NCBI RefSeq assembly: GCF_009827335.1
Contig: NZ_WTYH01000001.1
Location: 2,579,501 to 2,643,500 of the forward strand
Origin: Aurantiacibacter arachoides
GTDB taxonomy: Bacteria; Pseudomonadota; Alphaproteobacteria; Sphingomonadales; Sphingomonadaceae
DNA length: 64,000 nucleotides
Direction: 5' to 3'
Within the stretch, counting starts at the first letter, position 1, and every line of letters begins with the position of its first letter. The notes below the pieces were generated by a model, which worked only from the letters and a program-made list of their open reading frames with translations, did not search any database and was not told where the DNA came from. Shown piece after piece: positions 9,936 to 18,335 of the stretch. A program made the translations under genes and the position numbers.

Positions 9936-11705
9936 GTGACAGCATCATTCCAGGTCGGCAGGCGCGGGTTCCTTGCGGGCAGCGGCCTCGTCGCCGGCGC
10001 AATGGCCGTGCCTGGCTGGGCGCGCGGGCAATCGCTGACCCACGCACGCCGGGGCTTCGGCGAGGTGTCGGGCGAACGCATCGCGCTCTCCATCGGGGAC
10101 CATCACTTCACCACCGGCGAGCGCAGCGGCCATGCGGTGGCCGTGAACGGCAGCGTGCCCGGCCCGCTGGTGCGCCTGCGCGAGGGGCAGGACGTCACCA
10201 TCGACGTGACCAATCGCCTGTCCGAAGACAGCTCGATCCATTGGCACGGGTTGCTGCTGCCGTTCCAGTACGACGGCGTGCCCGGCATCAGCTTCCCCGG
10301 TATCAGGCCGGGCGAAACCTTTCGCTACAGCTTCCCCGTGCGCCAGAACGGCACCTACTGGTGGCACAGCCATTCGGGCCTGCAGGAACAGCAGGGCCTC
10401 TACGGCCCGCTGGTTATCGACGCGGCGGAACCTGACTCCCGCTACGACCGCGACTATGTCGTGCTGCTGAGCGAATTCACCCCGATGCACCCGCACGAGA
10501 TCGCGCGGATGCTGGCGGTGGGCGAACACTACTTCAACCGGCAGATGACCACGCTCTCGGACGGCTCGATGAGCGCCGCGGACCGGCTGATGTGGGGCCG
10601 GATGCGGATGAACCCGCGCGACATCAGCGACGTGGGCGCTGCGACCTACACCTACCTTGTCAACGGCCACGGCCCGGCGGACGACCTGGCCTTTGCCTTC
10701 GCGCCCGGGGAACGGGTGCGGCTGCGCGTCATCAACGGCAGCGCCATGACCTTTTTCAACGTCCGCATCCCCGGCACGGCGATGACGGTGATCGCCGCCG
10801 ACGGGCAGGAGGTGGAGCCGGTCGCGGTGGACGAATTCCAGATCGGCACGGCGGAAACCTACGACGTGATCGTCACCCCGCAGGCCGGCACGCACGCGCT
10901 GGTGGCGGAGGCGATGGACCGCTCCGGCATGGGTATTGCCACGCTGACCTCGCAGGCCGGGGCCATTGCCGCGCCGCCGCCGCTGCGCGAGCCGGTGACC
11001 CTGACGATGGCGGACATGGGTATGGGCGGCATGGACGAGATGGACCATGGCTCCGGCGGCGTGGACCACGCGGCCATGGGCCATACCATGCCCGCGGCTG
11101 CCGATGCCCCTCCCATGGATCACGGCGGCATGGACCATTCCATGCGCGACACATCGCTGCTGCCGCCGGACGTCGCGGTTGGCCCCGGCATCGACATGGT
11201 CGCGCCCATGCCGGTCGACCGGATGGACTTCCCCGGTCTTGGCCTCGACACCGTCCCCCACCGGGTGCTGCGCTACACCGATCTCGCCGCGCGCGATGCC
11301 AACCCGCACCGGATGCCCGAGCGCCAGCTCGAGATCCACCTGACCGGCAACATGGAACGCTACATGTGGTCGTTTGACGGCAGGCGTTTCAACGCCGTGA
11401 CCGACGATCCCATTCGCTTCGGCTTCGACGAGCGGGTGCGGGTCAAGCTGGTCAACGACACCATGATGGCGCACCCCATCCACCTGCACGGCCATTTCTT
11501 CGAGCTGGTCAACGGCGCGGGGATGATGAACCAGCCGCGCAAGCATACGCTGGTCGTGCAACCTGGCGGCACAGCCACATTCGATCTGACCGCGGACGAG
11601 CCGGGCGACTGGGCCTTTCACTGCCACCTGCTCTACCACATGCACGCCGGCATGATGCAGACGGTGACCGTGCGGCCCTTCCCCGCAGCGGAGGCGGGGG
11701 CATGA
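9936..11705 (+). CDS. copA: copper-resistance multicopper oxidase CopA
   Basis: This 589-residue periplasmic oxidase has a twin-arginine signal (GRRGFLAGSG). The copper sites are in order: SIHWHGLLLP near residue 98 and YWWHSHSGLQEQQG near 142. HPIHLHGHFF lies near 512, and the final HCHLLYHMHAGMMQ near 561 supplies the type 1/3 ligands. A Met/His-rich segment at about 357-406, with repeated MDHGGMDHSM-like units, probably binds Cu(I). It oxidises Cu(I) to the less toxic Cu(II). The GTG at 9936 is the start that leaves a proper Tat signal, 30 bases after the promoter. It overlaps copB by four bases. Confidence 0.96.
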   Translation: MTASFQVGRRGFLAGSGLVAGAMAVPGWARGQSLTHARRGFGEVSGERIALSIGDHHFTTGERSGHAVAVNGSVPGPLVRLREGQDVTIDVTNRLSEDSSIHWHGLLLPFQYDGVPGISFPGIRPGETFRYSFPVRQNGTYWWHSHSGLQEQQGLYGPLVIDAAEPDSRYDRDYVVLLSEFTPMHPHEIARMLAVGEHYFNRQMTTLSDGSMSAADRLMWGRMRMNPRDISDVGAATYTYLVNGHGPADDLAFAFAPGERVRLRVINGSAMTFFNVRIPGTAMTVIAADGQEVEPVAVDEFQIGTAETYDVIVTPQAGTHALVAEAMDRSGMGIATLTSQAGAIAAPPPLREPVTLTMADMGMGGMDEMDHGSGGVDHAAMGHTMPAAADAPPMDHGGMDHSMRDTSLLPPDVAVGPGIDMVAPMPVDRMDFPGLGLDTVPHRVLRYTDLAARDANPHRMPERQLEIHLTGNMERYMWSFDGRRFNAVTDDPIRFGFDERVRVKLVNDTMMAHPIHLHGHFFELVNGAGMMNQPRKHTLVVQPGGTATFDLTADEPGDWAFHCHLLYHMHAGMMQTVTVRPFPAAEAGA

Positions 11706-12727
11706 GGGGCGCCCTGCTACTGGCGGCGATGGTGCTGCCGCTACCGCTTCCAGTGCCGGCGATGGCGCAGGACCACGCGCAGCACCAGCAGGCCCCCACG
11801 CCAACACCGACGCCAACACCCGCTCCAACCCCGGCGCCCAGCGAGGCGCAGGCCAATCCTCTCGGCTCGATCCGCATTGCGCCCCCCGTGCGCCGTCCAC
11901 TGAACCAGGCAGCCACGCCGCAGGTCGATCATTCGACGATAGACCACGGGGCGATGGACCATGGGGCGATGACTGCGGACGTACCCGAAGGCCCGCCGCC
12001 GCCACGCGCCCTCGAAAAGCCGGACCATGCCGCCGCGGCCATCTGGGGCGAGGAGGCGATGGCGGTCGCCCGCGCACGCAATCACGAGGTCCACGGCGGC
12101 GGCACCTTTGCCACCCTGCTCGTCGAACGGGCCGAGGTGCGTTTCCACGATGGCGAGGAAGGCTACCTGTGGGATGCGCAGGGCTGGTACGGCGACGCGC
12201 TCGACAAGCTGGTGCTCAAGACCGAGGGCGAAGGGGCCTTTGGCGGCACGATCGAGGAGGCCGAGGTGCAGCTCCTTTGGGGCCACGCCATTACCCCGTG
12301 GTTCGACCTGCAGGCGGGTCTGCGGCTGGACATCGAACCCCAGGTTACGCCGCAGCTCGCCCTCGGCGTGCAGGGCCTCGCGCCCTACAACATCCACCTC
12401 GATGCCACCGCCTTCCTGTCCGATCAGGGTGACCTGACCGCGCGGGTGGAGGCCGAACACGACATGCGCCTGACCCAGCGCCTGATCCTCCAGCCGCGCG
12501 TGGAGGTGGAGTTCGCCGCACAGGATATTCCGGAATTGGGCGTCGGTGCGGGCGTGCCGCACCTCTCCGCCGGGCTGCGGCTGCGATACGAAGTCACGCG
12601 CGAATTCGCTCCCTATTTGGGCGTCGAATACGAAACAGCGACCGGGCGCACGGCCGACCGGCGCCGGGCAGCGGGCGAGGATGCCGGCGGACTGGTGCTG
12701 CTTCTGGGCCTGCGGACGTTCTTCTAA
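11702..12727 (+). CDS. copB: copper-resistance outer-membrane protein CopB
   Basis: The 341-residue protein has a signal peptide ending PAMA, a Thr-Pro repeat (TPTPTPTPAPTPAP) and a short Met/His segment (DHGAMDHGAM). The C-terminal CopB barrel domain follows from about residue 125, with HEVHGGGTFATLLVERAE and WYGDALDKLVLKTEGE. It ends with the terminal Phe usual for outer-membrane barrels. CopB binds copper at the outer membrane and works with CopA. The ATGA overlap shows a copAB operon. Confidence 0.95.
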   Translation: MRGALLLAAMVLPLPLPVPAMAQDHAQHQQAPTPTPTPTPAPTPAPSEAQANPLGSIRIAPPVRRPLNQAATPQVDHSTIDHGAMDHGAMTADVPEGPPPPRALEKPDHAAAAIWGEEAMAVARARNHEVHGGGTFATLLVERAEVRFHDGEEGYLWDAQGWYGDALDKLVLKTEGEGAFGGTIEEAEVQLLWGHAITPWFDLQAGLRLDIEPQVTPQLALGVQGLAPYNIHLDATAFLSDQGDLTARVEAEHDMRLTQRLILQPRVEVEFAAQDIPELGVGAGVPHLSAGLRLRYEVTREFAPYLGVEYETATGRTADRRRAAGEDAGGLVLLLGLRTFF

Positions 12728-12765
12728 GAAACAAACCCCGGCCCGCCGCTAAGGTCGGGCCGGGG
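12727..12765 (-). terminator. leftward terminator between copB and DUF305-LVIVD gene
   Basis: A perfect 10-bp stem (12736-12745 with 12756-12765) has a ten-base loop. Read leftward, it is followed by TTTGTTTCTT, so it ends the DUF305-LVIVD transcript. The rightward side has few T residues, but the stem may also serve copAB. Confidence 0.8.
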
Positions 12766-12815
12766 CCTGTCATTTCGTTTGCACGGGACGATTGCGAAAT
12801 CCGCCCCTTCGGGCA

Positions 12816-15161
12816 TCAGCCGCCGCGGCGGCTTTCCTCCACCATGCGGATCTGTTCGACGCTCCAGGTGACGGGCAACTGGGTCTGCGGGTTGAACGTC
12901 GTGCCCATGTCGGCCGCCTCTGCCGCGGCGATCTCGGCAGCGGAGAGAAATTCGCTCGGCTCCAGCGCGAACACGTCGATGCCGCGAGCGATCTCGGTGC
13001 CGTAGATGCGACCGTTGTACCAGTAGGCGCTCCAGTAACCGCCCATCGCCAGCTGGTCGGGATCGACCGGGCCGCGATCGAAATAGGCGATCTCGAACGG
13101 GTTGTTGGGGTCGGTGAAGTCGATCACCGAGATACCGCCCTGATACCAGGCCTGCACGAAGATGTCGCGACCGGGGACCGGGATGATCGAGCCGTTGTGC
13201 GCGACGCAGTTCTCCTTGTCGCTTTGCGGCCCGGGCAGCTTGTAGGTGCCGCGACGCACCAGCTGGTTGTCGACGATCTCGTAAAAGGCGTCGGCACCCC
13301 ACTCGCGCGGATCGCTTGCCTGGCAACGCGGACGCCCGCCGCCGCCCCATTCGTCGGTGAACAGCACCACGGTGCCATCGTTATTGAAGGTGGCCGAGTG
13401 CCAGTAGGCGAACCCGTCGTCGGTCACCGCGTCAAGGCGCACCGGGTTGTAGGGATCGGAGATGTCGAAGATGATGCCGTTGCCCGAACAGGCGCCCGCG
13501 GCCAGCTGGCGGCTGGGGAACACGGTGATATCGTGGCACTGGTTGGTCTGGCTGGTGCTTTGCGTTCCGTCACCGTGATCGCCGCCCTGCCACAGGCCGG
13601 CGATGTTGCCCTCGTCGTCGGCGAAGACGCGGGGGCTGGAGACGATGCGCGACTGCGCGGGATTGGCGAGCGGGATCTCGATCACGTCGATGCTGAACAG
13701 CGCGGTGCGGGTATCGCCGGGAATGTTGCCCACGCAGCCTGCCAATTCATCCCCTTCGCGCACGCCCGCCGTACCCGAGTTGTAGACCAGGATGCGATCG
13801 TCGTTGGCGTCGACCACCGAGTGCGTGTGGCTGCCGCGGCAGGTCTGCACCTGGCCTACCTGTACCGGGCGCGCGATGTCGGAGATGTCGAACACGCGCA
13901 GGCCGCGGAAGCGTTCGGGGCTGACGTCCTCGGCCACGCCCTGCAGGCCGCAATCGACGCGGCCCGAGTTGGATTCCACGCTCATGATCAGGATGTCGCC
14001 CACGATCGAAACGTCGCCCTGCCCGCCCGGGCACACCACCGAGCCGATCAGTTCGGGCACGCCTTCGTCGCCGAGGCGATAGGTGTTGAAGCCGTGATAG
14101 TTGCCGGCCACCATCAGGTCGCCGGAAAAGGCCATGTCGGTATTGGCAAAGGACAGCGGACCGCCGCGCTGGGCGAAGCGGGGCTCGGGTGCTTCGACCG
14201 GCTCTTCGGGTTCGGCGGCAGCGACGGCCGCCTCGCGCGGATCGCCCGGCGCTGGCGAGGGCGTGGTCTCGACTGTGGCGGCAGGCATGGCGTGGCCCAT
14301 CGCGGCGTGATTGGCGTGGACCGCGCCCTCGCCCGTTGCCTCGGCACTTTCGGCATCGGGGCTGGTCGCGGGCTCCTCTGCGGGCAGGCGCACGCGGCCA
14401 CCGGCGGGGTTGGCGGGATCGAAGAAGCCTGCAGGCTTGGTCAAGGAGGCGAGGCGGCGCATACCGCTGATCGCTTGCCCCGCATCCAGGAAGCCGGCGG
14501 CAAGGCCGGCACGCGGATCATCCGACAGTTCGCCAAGCGCCACATTCATGCGGTCGATCTCGGCCTGCTGGTCGTTCCTGACCTCGCTGGTGAATTCGTA
14601 CATCTGCGGGTCGGCCGCGGTGCCGTTCTGCGACAGCAGGTCGTCCACCATGGTCAGCGCGCCCTTGTGGTGCGCCGTCATCAGTTCGAAGAACATGCGG
14701 TCGAAGTTGACGCCGCGCGCCGCGGCCAGTTCGGCCATCTCTTCGGGGCTGGCCATGCCTTCCATGTCGGCATGATCCATGTGGCCCATGCCCGCCATCG
14801 CCGCGGGCTGGCCGAACCGGGCGAGCCATTCGCGCATGAACTCCATCTCGTCTGCCTGCGAGGCGGTGATGCGCCCGGCGGCGGCGATCACCGTCGCATT
14901 GTTGGTGCGCCCGTCGACCAGCGCCGCCATTTCGACCGCCTGGCCATGATGGACGATCATGTCCTGCATGAAGGCGTAGTCGGCACTCGTCACGTCGTTG
15001 CGGGCAAGGCGCGTCGCCTCGTCCGCGCTCAGCACGCGAACATTCTGCCCCGGCGCGCCCGGCTGCACGATCGGCACCTGTTGCGCGAGGGCGGGCGCGG
15101 CGGAAGCCAGCAGCATGGCGGCGAGCGAGAGCCCTGCCGTGTTACGAGGCGAAAGGATCAT
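12816..15161 (-). CDS. exported DUF305-LVIVD repeat protein
   Basis: This 781-residue protein has a signal peptide (cut after ALA near residue 27). A DUF305 region at about 45-190 has two His-His motifs (DMIVHHGQAVEM and ELMTAHHKGALTM) and Met/His-rich text between them (GMGHMDHADMEGM). A linker of Pro, Ala and Glu covers about 250-340. The C-terminal 430 residues contain LVIVD-type beta-propeller repeats such as RVFDISDIARPVQVG, IIFDISDPYNPVRL and SVIDFTDPNNPFEI. It is probably a periplasmic or surface metal-associated protein. I start at the ATG giving a clean signal peptide; an upstream start adds 21 residues. Function is unproven. Confidence 0.85.
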   Translation of the reverse strand: MILSPRNTAGLSLAAMLLASAAPALAQQVPIVQPGAPGQNVRVLSADEATRLARNDVTSADYAFMQDMIVHHGQAVEMAALVDGRTNNATVIAAAGRITASQADEMEFMREWLARFGQPAAMAGMGHMDHADMEGMASPEEMAELAAARGVNFDRMFFELMTAHHKGALTMVDDLLSQNGTAADPQMYEFTSEVRNDQQAEIDRMNVALGELSDDPRAGLAAGFLDAGQAISGMRRLASLTKPAGFFDPANPAGGRVRLPAEEPATSPDAESAEATGEGAVHANHAAMGHAMPAATVETTPSPAPGDPREAAVAAAEPEEPVEAPEPRFAQRGGPLSFANTDMAFSGDLMVAGNYHGFNTYRLGDEGVPELIGSVVCPGGQGDVSIVGDILIMSVESNSGRVDCGLQGVAEDVSPERFRGLRVFDISDIARPVQVGQVQTCRGSHTHSVVDANDDRILVYNSGTAGVREGDELAGCVGNIPGDTRTALFSIDVIEIPLANPAQSRIVSSPRVFADDEGNIAGLWQGGDHGDGTQSTSQTNQCHDITVFPSRQLAAGACSGNGIIFDISDPYNPVRLDAVTDDGFAYWHSATFNNDGTVVLFTDEWGGGGRPRCQASDPREWGADAFYEIVDNQLVRRGTYKLPGPQSDKENCVAHNGSIIPVPGRDIFVQAWYQGGISVIDFTDPNNPFEIAYFDRGPVDPDQLAMGGYWSAYWYNGRIYGTEIARGIDVFALEPSEFLSAAEIAAAEAADMGTTFNPQTQLPVTWSVEQIRMVEESRRGG

Positions 15162-15308
15162 TGCAGGAAGTCTCCGGGAGAAAAACGGTTTGTTGCAACG
15201 GAAACAAGCCACTGCCGGGCGCACAGGTCAAGGGCCATTGTGACCCGGTTGCCTGCAGGCCCGCCAGCGCGCACATTAGCGGGATGGTTACGGGGAGGAG
15301 TTTGGGCC

Positions 15309-16097
15309 ATGCGTCACATTGCATTCGCCGCAGCATTGGCATTCGCGCTGGCAGGCTGCGCCGAGGATACACCAGCCGAACCGCCGGCCACCCGTTATTC
15401 CCCCGATCGCTATCAGCAGGCCATCACCGACATCGGCCGGCTGGACGACCTGGCGTCCGACGCGCAGCGCCTGCCGGGTGAACTGCTCGCATTTGCTCAG
15501 GTCGATCGCGGCGAAGTGGTGGGCGATTACATAATGGGGGGCGGTTACGTCACCCGGCTGCTGGCCATTGCCGTGGGCCGGCAGGGCAAGGTCTACGCCT
15601 TTCAACCCGACGAGTTCATTGCCGCCGATGCGCAGTACGCCACCGATCAGGATCAGACGGTGCGCCGCTATACCGATGCGCAGGGGACCGAGCTCAACGT
15701 CTTCGCACTGCGCGGACCCCTGGCCGATCCCGGCTGGCCCGAACCGCTCGATACCATCATCACGGTGATGAACTTTCACGATCTCTATCGCGATACCGTG
15801 CCCGCGGGCACACCGGATGCTGTCAGCCGGATGCTGTTCGACAGCCTGAAACCGGGTGGCGTGCTGGTGGTGGTCGATCACCAGGCGGCCGATGATGCCG
15901 GCGTCGACGCGGCACAAAGCCTGCACCGGATGGATCGCAATCTTGCCATGACCGCGCTGACCGAGGCAGGTTTCCTGCTCGAGGCGGAAAGCGACCTCTA
16001 CGCGCGTCCCGAAGACCCGCGCACCGCCAGCGTTTTCGATGAAGGCCTGCGCAAACGCAGCGACCAGTTCGCCTGGCGGCTGCGCCGGCCGCAATAG
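15309..16097 (+). CDS. lipoprotein with methyltransferase-like fold
   Basis: The 262-residue protein starts with a lipoprotein signal (LAGC, Cys near 17), so it should be exported. The rest resembles a class I SAM methyltransferase. The motif I region GDYIMGGGYVTRLLA is slightly degenerate, followed by YAFQPDEF after the second strand. NFHDLYRD and LKPGGVLVVVDHQA match the later core strands. Such proteins occur in sphingomonads as uncharacterised exported methyltransferase homologues; without periplasmic SAM the activity is doubtful. The GGGGAGGAG ribosome-binding site at 15291-15299 supports the ATG at 15309. Confidence 0.75.
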   Translation: MRHIAFAAALAFALAGCAEDTPAEPPATRYSPDRYQQAITDIGRLDDLASDAQRLPGELLAFAQVDRGEVVGDYIMGGGYVTRLLAIAVGRQGKVYAFQPDEFIAADAQYATDQDQTVRRYTDAQGTELNVFALRGPLADPGWPEPLDTIITVMNFHDLYRDTVPAGTPDAVSRMLFDSLKPGGVLVVVDHQAADDAGVDAAQSLHRMDRNLAMTALTEAGFLLEAESDLYARPEDPRTASVFDEGLRKRSDQFAWRLRRPQ

Positions 16098-16177
16098 CGA
16101 AAAAGCGCCGCGCTCCGGCACATCTGCCGACCCTGCCCGTTGGGTGCACAAGCAATCATCGCAAAGGAGAACTGCCA

Positions 16178-16585
16178 ATGAAATGTCCGCACAAGGCCCA
16201 TGTCGCGCTGGTCGATGGGGAGCGCTTCGTGCTGCTCCGCAACACCGGGCAGCCGTTCGAACCCAAGCTGGAAAAGATCGCCACGCCCTCTCTCGAAGCG
16301 ACCAATTTCAGTGCCGGGGTCAAGCATCAGGACAAGGCCGGACAGATCAAGGGCAATACCGATCTCAACGAACTGGCCCATGCAGCCGCTGCCGCGGAAT
16401 GGCTGAACGCCAAGGCCAAGGCGGGCGAGATCGACGACCTGGTCATCATCGCCGACCCCAAGACCCTGGGTGAAATGCGGCGCCACTATCACGTGGAGCT
16501 GGAAAAGCGGCTGGCGGGCGAGCTCGACAAGGCGCTGACCAACGAGCCGCTCGACCGGATCGAAAAGGCTCTGGCCGCGGCATGA
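16178..16585 (+). CDS. host attachment family protein
   Basis: The 135-residue protein matches the family first named for attachment of Agrobacterium to host cells. It opens with a strand-turn HVALVDGERFVLLRNTG. The middle carries HAAAAAEWLNAKAKAGEIDDLVIIADPKTLGEMRRHY, and the C-terminus LAGELDKALTNEPLDRIEKAL. The fold resembles an RNase H/eRF1-like domain; biochemical function is not established. AAAGGAGA precedes the ATG. It stands alone between terminatorless upstream sequence and a downstream terminator. Confidence 0.85.
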   Translation: MKCPHKAHVALVDGERFVLLRNTGQPFEPKLEKIATPSLEATNFSAGVKHQDKAGQIKGNTDLNELAHAAAAAEWLNAKAKAGEIDDLVIIADPKTLGEMRRHYHVELEKRLAGELDKALTNEPLDRIEKALAAA

Positions 16586-16598
16586 ATTTTTGCGCGAG

Positions 16599-16630
16599 CG
16601 CCGTGGGTTCCCGCAATCCACGGCGATTTT
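16599..16630 (+). terminator. rho-independent terminator after host-attachment gene
   Basis: The stem CGCCGTGG/CCACGGCG (16599-16606 with 16618-16625) has an 11-base loop and is followed by ATTTT. Confidence 0.7.
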
Positions 16631-16728
16631 CACGCTTCAGCGCCAAAACCTAACATCTCGTCGCGGAGCCCTCGTCACCCCTGCCCCCGTTAAGCAATTA
16701 CAAAGCATGACGCGGGCAGGGTGACAGC

Positions 16729-17757
16729 ATGAAAATATTCGGGACAGGACGTATCGCATCGCTGGTGGCGCTGGCCATAGCACCGCTAGCGCTTATTTCC
16801 ACCCCTGCTGCGGCGCAGGTCCAGGGCTTCGAGAGTGCCTTCGACAGCACCTTCGGGACAGAGGTTCGTGCCCCGCGCGACTACGCCCCGTCCTACGACA
16901 GCCGGATCGAACAGCGCATCGCGCAGATCGCCGAGGGCAGCCGTGGGCGCATCGGCGTCGCCGCCATCGACCTCGCCACGGGTCAGGAAATCTCCGTGCT
17001 CGGCGATCAGCGTTTTCCGATGGCCAGCACCAGCAAGATCGCGATCGCCGCGACCTTCCTGGAGATGGTGGACCAGGGGCGTGCCAGCCTGTCGAGCGAA
17101 TACCCCATGCTCTATGCGGTCAGCTCGCGCCCGTTCTCGACCAGCGTTGCCCCGGTGCGACGCGGCGAATACATGTCGGCGGCGAACCTTATCGAAATCA
17201 TGATTACCCGCAGTTCCAATCAGGCGACCGACGCGCTGCTGCAGGCCGTTGGCGGACCGGGCGCAGTCAACGCCTGGGCACAACGCGCAGGTCTGACCGA
17301 TTTCAGCCTTGATCGTGACATTGCCACTCTCGTGCGCGACGATGGCGAGTTCGATCCCGCGCATCACATCGATCTGCGCGATTCGGCAACGCCGCAGGCC
17401 ATGGTCCAGCTGCTTTCTGGCATCTATCAGGGCCGTTGGCTCAGCGCGGAAAGCCGCCGCGTGATCCTCGGCGCGATGGAACGCTGCCGCACGGGCACGC
17501 GCCGCATTCCGGCCATGCTGCCCAGCGGTGTTAGCGTCGCGCACAAGACCGGCTCACTGAACAACACCTCGAGCGACATCGGCATCCTGACCGCACCCGA
17601 TGGCCGCACCATCGCGGTCGCCATCTACGTCACCGGGCAAGGTAGCCGCCCCAATCGCGAGGCGCGCATCGCTTCCATCGCGCGGGCGATTTACGACGGC
17701 TATGCCGAAATGGCATTCGCCGCCAACGACAACGGCGACGACAACAACGGCGGCTGA
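16729..17757 (+). CDS. class A beta-lactamase-like serine hydrolase
   Basis: The 342-residue exported protein has a signal peptide (cut after AAA near residue 29). It carries the serine penicillin-hydrolase motifs: SxxK as STSK, SxN as SSN (in ITRSSNQATD) and KTG as HKTGS. The omega-loop segment aligns without gaps to TEM from Arg164 to Pro183, with RD conserved at 178-179. It has Asp instead of Glu at position 166 and Asp instead of Asn at 170. It may be a weak beta-lactamase or a different transpeptidase-fold hydrolase. A strong terminator follows. Confidence 0.82.
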   Translation: MKIFGTGRIASLVALAIAPLALISTPAAAQVQGFESAFDSTFGTEVRAPRDYAPSYDSRIEQRIAQIAEGSRGRIGVAAIDLATGQEISVLGDQRFPMASTSKIAIAATFLEMVDQGRASLSSEYPMLYAVSSRPFSTSVAPVRRGEYMSAANLIEIMITRSSNQATDALLQAVGGPGAVNAWAQRAGLTDFSLDRDIATLVRDDGEFDPAHHIDLRDSATPQAMVQLLSGIYQGRWLSAESRRVILGAMERCRTGTRRIPAMLPSGVSVAHKTGSLNNTSSDIGILTAPDGRTIAVAIYVTGQGSRPNREARIASIARAIYDGYAEMAFAANDNGDDNNGG

Positions 17758-17780
17758 TCCCCTCCGTTTTCTCCAGGCAC

Positions 17781-17826
17781 AAAAAGAAAGGGGCGCGACC
17801 ATCGCTGGTCGCGCCCCTTTCTTTTT
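17781..17826. terminator. bidirectional terminator
   Basis: A perfect 21-bp stem (17781-17801 with 17806-17826) closes on a TCGC loop. A-rich and T-rich arms at the two ends give a U-tract in both directions. It serves the converging beta-lactamase-like gene and small lipoprotein gene. Confidence 0.95.
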
Positions 17827-17843
17827 ACGCGAAGGCAGTTCGA

Positions 17844-18116
17844 TTAGTCGACCGCGGCTTCGGTGGTGGTCTCGTTCTGCAGTTCGCCTTCGGCGGCAGC
17901 AGCTGCATCGTCCACGTTTTCGGCAGCCTGATCGACTTCCATGGCAGCTTCGTCAACGCCGGCTTCGGCGGAATCGATAGCGGCTTCGGTGTTGGATTCG
18001 GTGTCGGCCATGGCGCCTTCAACGGCGTCTTCAGCGTTCTGTTCGGTCGACTCCGAGCAAGCGGCGAGCGACAGGGCGGCGGCCGAGATGGCGGCGACGA
18101 GAGCAATCTTACGCAT
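17844..18116 (-). CDS. small acidic lipoprotein
   Basis: The 90-residue product has a lipoprotein signal (LAAC, Cys near 20). After it comes a low-complexity chain of Ala, Glu and Asp with Asn/Thr, containing no Cys, Trp or aromatic residue. The pattern favours an extended or helical acidic rod anchored to a membrane. I recognise no family; short sphingomonad lipoproteins of this composition are common. AAAGGATCTCTCCT upstream of the ATG includes a Shine-Dalgarno-like AGGA. It terminates into the shared 21-bp hairpin. Confidence 0.8.
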   Translation of the reverse strand: MRKIALVAAISAAALSLAACSESTEQNAEDAVEGAMADTESNTEAAIDSAEAGVDEAAMEVDQAAENVDDAAAAAEGELQNETTTEAAVD

Positions 18117-18335
18117 AGGAGAGATCCTTTCTTGCGATCTTCAATTGGTGAAGAGGCCTTGTGGCGCCCTTCCCAAAGCAGGCTTCTGGCCGGCTCACTG
18201 CCCAAATAAGGCCACAATTGGGCAAGCGCAAGGGGAATGTGGCATAATTGCGGCGAATGGAAGCGACCCGCGCGCCGTTGATCGCCATTCGGATTGCGGC
18301 TGACCCGGCGCCGGCGGCGTGCTAGCAGCGGCCCC

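Noticed and set aside
12792-16097. A long rightward open frame of about 1100 codons opposite the DUF305-LVIVD gene
   Set aside because: It is antisense to a protein with clear domains, has His/Arg/Ala-rich composition typical of G+C-rich shadow frames, and its last part is the real 15309 gene.
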